Part shown: in pieces, positions 5,405 through 9,524 of the stretch
Layout: every line of letters begins with the position of its first letter
How positions within the stretch are numbered: the first letter of the stretch is position 1
DNA from: an uncultured Pseudomonadota bacterium
GTDB lineage: Bacteria; Pseudomonadota; Gammaproteobacteria; Burkholderiales; Casimicrobiaceae
DNA length: 9,524 nucleotides
Direction of reading: 5' to 3'
Assembly: GCA_937958295.1 (NCBI GenBank)
Contig: CALFEY010000380.1
Span: forward strand, 1 to 9,524
Notes under the pieces: model-generated
Told to the model about the DNA's origin: nothing
Seen by the model: the letters and a program-made list of their open reading frames with translations, nothing else
Databases searched by the model: none
Position numbers and translations under genes: made by a program

Positions 5405-7321
5405 TCAGCCCGATGCGGCGGCGTAGTGGAGTGGGCCGCCGCGGAACGGTGCGAAGCCGGTGCCGAAGATCGCCCCGGCGTCCACGAGATCGGCGTCGGC
5501 CACGATGTGATCGGCCAGCGCCGCCTTCGCCTCGGTCACATACGGGCCCACGAGCCGCTGCGCGAGACCCTGCGGCACGGCGCCGGGCGGGTTCTTCCTG
5601 GGCTTGCCGTCGACCCACTCGTAGTAGCCGCGGCCGCTCTTCTTGCCGACGTTGCCGGCGCTCACGAGTTCCATGAGGCGCTTGGGCGGAGCGGCCGCCC
5701 CTCCCAAGAGCTTGCCGACTTCCACGCAGATGTCGAGACCGACGGTATCGGCGAGCTCGATGGGCCCCATGGGCATGCCGAACGCCACGGCGGCTTCGTC
5801 CACGGTTTCAGGCGCGATGCCCTCGTCCACGGCGTGCATTGCCGCCATGAGATAGGGCGCGAGCAGGCGGTTCACGAGAAAGCCCGGCGCGCTCTTCACC
5901 GGCAGCGGAAGCTTGTCGATCTGGCGCACGAACGCGGCAGCCTGCGCCGCGACCGCCTCGCGCGTCGCGCGGCCCACCACCACCTCCACGAGCATCATCC
6001 GCGCCACCGGGTTGAAGAAATGGATGCCCACGAGTCGGGCGGGGTCGGTGAGCGCCTGGGCGATCTCCTCGAGCGGAATGCTCGACGTGTTGGAGGCCAG
6101 CACCGCCTCCGGCCGCGCCCTCTGCTCGACCGCCGCGAACACGCTCCGCTTGGCCTCCACGTTCTCGAAGATCGCCTCGATGATGACGTCCGCACGGGCC
6201 ACCCCGTCGCCGGCGACGTCGGGTACCAGTCGGTCGCGGGCGTCGCGCGCGCGGCGGGGATCGCGCAGACGATCGGCAAAGAGCTTCGCCGCGCGCTTCA
6301 TGGCCGGGGCCAGGCGTTCGGCGCTCTGGTCCTGCAGGGTGACTTTGAGCCCCCGCAGCGCGCACCAGGCCGCGATGTCGCCGCCCATGGTGCCCGCGCC
6401 GATCACGTGCACGTGCCCCGCCTTAAACGCTTCTTCCTTGCCCAGTCCCTTCAGGCGTTCCTGCAGCTTGAACACGCGCACGAGATTGGCCGCCGTGGGC
6501 GTGGCGAGCAGCGACGGGATCGAGGCCGGATCGGCCGCCGGGACCGCCAGGGCATTGCCGTCGTACTTGCGGAAGAGCTCGAGGATCGCGTACGGCGCCG
6601 GATACTGGTCGCGGCGCGCGCGCTTGGCCACTTCCTTCTCCGCCTGGCTCGCGATCACCTTGCGCGCGATGCCGTTCAGCGTGAGCGACAGCGGTAGCGG
6701 CAGGTCGCGCGGCGACGGCAGCGTGCGCAGCACGCCGCGCCACGTGTTCTCCATGATGCGTATCGGCACCGCTTCGTCGACAAGCCCCATCTTCTTCGCG
6801 CGCCGCGCGTCGATGGTCTTGCCGGTGAGCAACAGGTCCAGCGCGGCGGGGCCGCCCACGAGGCGCGGCAGACGCTTGATGCCGCCCCAGCCCGGGACGA
6901 TCCCGAGCATCACCTCCGGCAAGCCGAGGCGCGTGGACGTCTCGTCGATCGCCACGCGGTAGCGGCACGCCATGGCGAGCTCGAGGCCGCCCCCGAGGCA
7001 AAAGCCCCGGACGAGCGCGAGCGTCGGGTATTTCACGGCGGCGAGCCGCTCGAATGCGTCCCAGCCGCGGCGCACCAGAGCGAGCGCACCCGCCTCGTCC
7101 TTGACCTCGCCGAACTCGTCCACGTCCGCGCCGGCAACGAAGCCGTTGTCCTTGCCGGACCGGACCACAAGGCCCTGGGGCGGTTGCGCTTCGAGCGCGT
7201 CGAGCGCCTCGTTGAGCTCGGCCAGGACTTCCTGCGAGAGCGTGTTGACCGCGGAGCCCGCCTTGTCGAAGACGAGTTGCGCAAGGCCGTCGGCCTCGCG
7301 CACGATGGTGAAGTGGCGCAT
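5405..7321 (-). CDS. fadJ: FadJ/FadB-like enoyl-CoA hydratase / 3-hydroxyacyl-CoA dehydrogenase
   Basis: The 638-residue enzyme hydrates trans-2-enoyl-CoA and oxidises the 3-hydroxyacyl-CoA with NAD+. The N-terminal crotonase domain has GFVAGADVDEF (60-70, oxyanion hole), GGGLELAMA with Glu114, and GLPEVMLGIVPGWGG (133-147) with Glu136, matching the two catalytic glutamates of FadB. The dehydrogenase half has GAGTMGGDIAAW (308-319), SNTSSIPLEE (410-419), GIHFFNPVARMMLVE with His434 and Glu446, and GFLVNRLL (480-487). The start at 7321 is set by AGGAGG seven bases upstream; the frame open further upstream is thiolase antiphase sequence. The protein is shorter than E. coli FadJ (714) and ends at GGPLHYAAASG, so the last ~40 residues usual after that motif are absent. 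The order thiolase-then-hydratase follows E. coli fadIJ rather than fadBA; FadB remains an alternative name. Confidence 0.93.
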   Translation of the reverse strand: MRHFTIVREADGLAQLVFDKAGSAVNTLSQEVLAELNEALDALEAQPPQGLVVRSGKDNGFVAGADVDEFGEVKDEAGALALVRRGWDAFERLAAVKYPTLALVRGFCLGGGLELAMACRYRVAIDETSTRLGLPEVMLGIVPGWGGIKRLPRLVGGPAALDLLLTGKTIDARRAKKMGLVDEAVPIRIMENTWRGVLRTLPSPRDLPLPLSLTLNGIARKVIASQAEKEVAKRARRDQYPAPYAILELFRKYDGNALAVPAADPASIPSLLATPTAANLVRVFKLQERLKGLGKEEAFKAGHVHVIGAGTMGGDIAAWCALRGLKVTLQDQSAERLAPAMKRAAKLFADRLRDPRRARDARDRLVPDVAGDGVARADVIIEAIFENVEAKRSVFAAVEQRARPEAVLASNTSSIPLEEIAQALTDPARLVGIHFFNPVARMMLVEVVVGRATREAVAAQAAAFVRQIDKLPLPVKSAPGFLVNRLLAPYLMAAMHAVDEGIAPETVDEAAVAFGMPMGPIELADTVGLDICVEVGKLLGGAAAPPKRLMELVSAGNVGKKSGRGYYEWVDGKPRKNPPGAVPQGLAQRLVGPYVTEAKAALADHIVADADLVDAGAIFGTGFAPFRGGPLHYAAASG

Positions 7322-7328
7322 GGCCGTC

Positions 7329-7334
7329 CCTCCT
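7329..7334 (-). promoter_or_regulatory. Shine-Dalgarno AGGAGG of the fadJ-like gene, overlapping the thiolase stop
   Basis: AGGAGG lies seven bases before the ATG at 7321 and shares bases with the TAG stop of the thiolase (7333-7335). A ribosome ending the thiolase would stop on this site, which implies coupled translation of the two complex partners. It also fixes the start, ruling out the longer open frame to 7726. Confidence 0.85.
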
Positions 7335-8616
7335 AGATTCGCTCGACGAGCATGGCGCCGCCCAGGCCGCCGCCCACGCAGATCGCGGCCATGCCGCGCC
7401 GCCCGCCGGTGCGGCGCAGAACGTTGAGCACATGCAGCACGATGCGCGTGCCCGACGCGCCCACCGGATGGCCGAGCGCGATTGCGCCGCCATCGACGTT
7501 GAGCCGGTCCTGGTCGATCGTGCCGAGCGCGCCCGGCAAGCCGAGCTCGTCGCGGCAGAAGGCGTCGTCGGCCCACGCTCGCTCGCAGGCCAGCACCTGC
7601 GCCGCAAAGGCCTCGTTGATCTCCCATGCGTCGAGGTCGTTCAGGCCGAGGCCGTGCCGCTGCAAGATCGGCGTTGCGGCGTAGACGGGGCCGAGCCCCA
7701 TCTGCGCAGGGTCGAGCCCCGCCCACTGCGAGTCGACGATGCGGCCGATCGGGGTCAGCCCGTGCCGGTCCACGGCCGCCTGCGATGCCAGCACCACCCA
7801 GGCGCCGCCGTCGGTGACCTGCGAGCTGTTGCCGGCCGTGACGTTGCCGTACTTGCGGTCGAAGAACGGCTTGAGCTTGGCGAGGTTCTCGGGGGTGGAG
7901 TCCTCGCGCATGCCGTCGTCAGCCGCGTATAGCGTACCCTTGTCGTCGTATACCGGTACCACCTCCGCGGCGTAGTGCCCGGCCTTCTGCGCCGCGAGCA
8001 CGCGCGCGTGGCTACGCGCGGCGAACGCATCCATCTGCGCGCGCGTGATGCCGAAGCGGTAGGCGAGGTTCTCGGCGGTCTGGCCCATGAGCAGCCCGCA
8101 GATCGGGTCGGTGAGCCCCTTCATGAGTGCGATCACCGGCGCGAAATAGTGCGGGCGGAACTGCGCGAGGAGGGCGGCGCGCTGGCCGGCACCCTTGGCG
8201 GCGTACCACTTCGACAGCCACTGCACCATCGCGTCGGAGAAGAGCAGCGGCGCCCGCGACAGCGCATCCACGCCACCCGCGAGCACGAGCTCCGATCGTC
8301 CCGCGCGGATATTGTTGATCGCCGAGTCGATCGACTGCATGCCCGACGCGCAATTGCGCATCACCGTCCACCCTGGGACCTTGAGGCCGCAGCCCATGCG
8401 CAGCGCCGCCACCCGTCCGATGTTGACCTCGTCGGCGGAGGGCGCGGCGCAGCCCAGGATGACCTCGTCGAGCGCATCGGGCGCGAACCGCTGCCGCAGC
8501 AGGAGGGCACGCCCGGCGTCGGTGGCCAGGTCGGAAGCGGCAAACGGACCGGGCCGGTTGCGCGCCTTGAGGAACGGCGTGCGGCTGCCGTCGACGATGT
8601 ACACAGGTTCGCTCAT
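7333..8616 (-). CDS. fadI: FadI-like acetyl-CoA C-acyltransferase (3-ketoacyl-CoA thiolase)
   Basis: This 427-residue thiolase cleaves 3-ketoacyl-CoA with CoA to give acetyl-CoA and a shortened acyl-CoA. The nucleophile is Cys89 in NCASGMQS (88-95). NEAFA (334-338), GHPVGASGTR with His383 (382-391) and CVGGGLGGA with Cys413 complete the active site. Length is nearer FadI (436) than FadA (387), and it has the longer segment before GHP typical of FadI-like enzymes. The ATG at 8616 is chosen: GGAG lies nine bases upstream, and MSEPVYIVDGSRTPF is a normal thiolase start. Alternatives are ATG 8622 (too close to GGAG) and TTG 8640, which overlaps the FadE stop as TTGA. It sits 20 bp after fadE and 11 bp before the hydratase/dehydrogenase, its probable complex partner. 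Degradative rather than biosynthetic direction is inferred from the neighbours. Confidence 0.95.
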   Translation of the reverse strand: MSEPVYIVDGSRTPFLKARNRPGPFAASDLATDAGRALLLRQRFAPDALDEVILGCAAPSADEVNIGRVAALRMGCGLKVPGWTVMRNCASGMQSIDSAINNIRAGRSELVLAGGVDALSRAPLLFSDAMVQWLSKWYAAKGAGQRAALLAQFRPHYFAPVIALMKGLTDPICGLLMGQTAENLAYRFGITRAQMDAFAARSHARVLAAQKAGHYAAEVVPVYDDKGTLYAADDGMREDSTPENLAKLKPFFDRKYGNVTAGNSSQVTDGGAWVVLASQAAVDRHGLTPIGRIVDSQWAGLDPAQMGLGPVYAATPILQRHGLGLNDLDAWEINEAFAAQVLACERAWADDAFCRDELGLPGALGTIDQDRLNVDGGAIALGHPVGASGTRIVLHVLNVLRRTGGRRGMAAICVGGGLGGAMLVERI

Positions 8617-8636
8617 GACCATGGGCTCCGTTTCGC

Positions 8637-9524
8637 TCAAGCCGCGACGCGCTCGCGGGCGGCGGCCGCGTGGCGCTCGAGCGCGGCGACCGCCGGCCGC
8701 AACAGCGACGCGCCGAGGTCACGGTCGAAATCGTCCACCGCGATCACCTGCGCCACGAGCTCGTGGTGGGTCGCGAGCACGTTCGCCTCGGCGGCGTCGA
8801 TCACGCCGGCACGCAACGCCCGTTGCGCGAGCGCGCCCGGGGCGGCCTCGGGTGCGAGCGTCCCGTCGAGCTTGCCCTCCTTCACCGCCGCGCGGATGCG
8901 CGCGATGATGGGCTCGGCGGTGATGGTCACGGCCAGCGCCCGCTCGATGACGCCGACCGGGTCGCGGTCATCCTTGCCCACGTACATGCGGGCGGTCAGG
9001 CGATCACGCGTGGCCGAAGGCGCGAGCAGGAGGCTCGCCACCTGGTGCCCGAGATGGTCCGAGGGCACCACGTAGGGACGCCCGAAGGGGAACACGATGC
9101 GCCGGGCCACCGCGCCGATGAACCGGTTGGGGAAATTCGCGAGCACGCCCTCGAACGCGACCTGGGCCTTGTACATCGCGTCCCACATCGCCCAGTGCAT
9201 GAGCGGGGCATCGTCGCGCTGCCGCCCTTCCGTCTCGTAGCGATGCAGCGTCGCCGAGGCCAGATAGAGCAGCGAGAGGATGTCGCCCAGCCGCGCGGAG
9301 AGCTTCTCCTTGCGCTTGAGCGCGCCGCCCAGCGTGCCCGCGGACACGTCGGCCATGAGCGCGAGCCCCGCCGAGAAGCGCGTGAGCTGCTGGTAGTAGC
9401 GGCGGGTCTCCGGGGCCACGTCCGCCGGCACGCGCACGAGATGCGAGCCGGTGAGGCCCATCACCAGCGTGCGCGCGAAGTTGGATAGGGCGAAGCGCAC
9501 GTGCCCGAACAGCGCGGCATCGAA
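8637..9524 (-). CDS. fadE: FadE-type acyl-CoA dehydrogenase, C-terminal part (5' end off the window)
   Basis: The frame is open from the right edge to TGA at 8639-8637 and gives the last 295 residues. FadE introduces the trans-2 double bond into acyl-CoA using FAD, the first step of beta-oxidation. What is visible is the C-terminal extension (DUF1974) specific to large FadE/YafH dehydrogenases of about 810 residues. Blocks recalled from E. coli FadE include RYYQQLTRFSAGLAL, LKRKEKLSARLGDIL, LYLASATLHRYETEGR, NFPNR, PSDHLGHQVA and DPVGVIE. The FAD- and substrate-binding core and the catalytic glutamate lie beyond the edge, so activity cannot be checked here. A GTG at 9500 is internal: the eight codons before it (FDAALFGH) continue the family sequence. 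It is the first visible gene of the operon, and its promoter is outside the window. Confidence 0.93.
   Translation of the reverse strand, partial: FDAALFGHVRFALSNFARTLVMGLTGSHLVRVPADVAPETRRYYQQLTRFSAGLALMADVSAGTLGGALKRKEKLSARLGDILSLLYLASATLHRYETEGRQRDDAPLMHWAMWDAMYKAQVAFEGVLANFPNRFIGAVARRIVFPFGRPYVVPSDHLGHQVASLLLAPSATRDRLTARMYVGKDDRDPVGVIERALAVTITAEPIIARIRAAVKEGKLDGTLAPEAAPGALAQRALRAGVIDAAEANVLATHHELVAQVIAVDDFDRDLGASLLRPAVAALERHAAAARERVAA

Noticed and set aside
5222..5450. Frameshift restoring the FadJ C-terminus
   Set aside because: None of the three minus-strand frames after the stop resembles the usual C-terminal tail, so a sequencing or recent frameshift is not supported.
4613..6697. Open plus-strand frame of 694 codons opposite fadD and the fadJ-like gene
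   Set aside because: It runs across two genes and the gap between them with low-complexity Arg/His-rich translation and no recognisable motif; it is a composition artefact.
7322..7726. N-terminal extension of the FadJ-like frame to 7726
   Set aside because: This part lies inside the thiolase gene in another frame. The AGGAGG at 7329-7334 and the crotonase N-terminus MRHFTIVREADG fix the start at 7321.
1..9524. Mobile element, CRISPR array, tRNA/rRNA, defence or biosynthetic system
   Set aside because: Read on both strands, the window shows no transposase or integrase motif, no spaced repeats and no structural RNA pattern. Nearly all sequence is assigned to fatty acid genes.

Overview
The window is a GC-rich, tightly packed block of seven protein genes, all on the minus strand. 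Transcription therefore runs from the right edge to the left edge. Every gene belongs to fatty-acid uptake, activation or beta-oxidation. The domain types (FadE with its C-terminal DUF1974 region, a FadD starting MEKIW, a HAD-first multifunctional enzyme) and the high GC suggest a Gram-negative proteobacterium, most likely a betaproteobacterium. That placement rests on remembered family resemblance, not on a search. The FadL outer-membrane barrel makes an outer membrane certain.

In transcription order: (1) the C-terminal 295 residues of a FadE-type acyl-CoA dehydrogenase, cut by the right edge; (2) a FadI-like 3-ketoacyl-CoA thiolase 20 bp downstream; (3) a FadJ/FadB-like enoyl-CoA hydratase/3-hydroxyacyl-CoA dehydrogenase, whose Shine-Dalgarno overlaps the thiolase stop; (4) after a 183-bp gap with hairpins and a possible operator, a FadD long-chain acyl-CoA ligase with a GTG start; (5) a small YciA-like hot-dog acyl-CoA thioesterase; (6) after a 123-bp gap with a promoter-like sequence, a FadL long-chain fatty acid porin; (7) after a 108-bp gap with two strong hairpins, a second multifunctional enzyme of FadN type, cut by the left edge inside or just before its hydratase domain.

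Together the genes cover the whole route. FadL brings long-chain fatty acid across the outer membrane, FadD makes acyl-CoA, and FadE makes the trans-2-enoyl-CoA. FadJ-like and FadN-like enzymes hydrate and oxidise it, and FadI releases acetyl-CoA. The YciA-like thioesterase can return CoA when acyl-CoA accumulates. The first three genes form one clear translationally packed unit. The gaps before fadD, fadL and the fadN-like gene are where separate promoters, operators or attenuation could lie.

I found no RNA gene, mobile element, CRISPR array or horizontally acquired segment, and no convincing undescribed system. The points worth a second look are the early C-terminal end of the FadJ-like protein, the presence of two multifunctional enzymes of opposite domain order, and the structured intergenic sequences.
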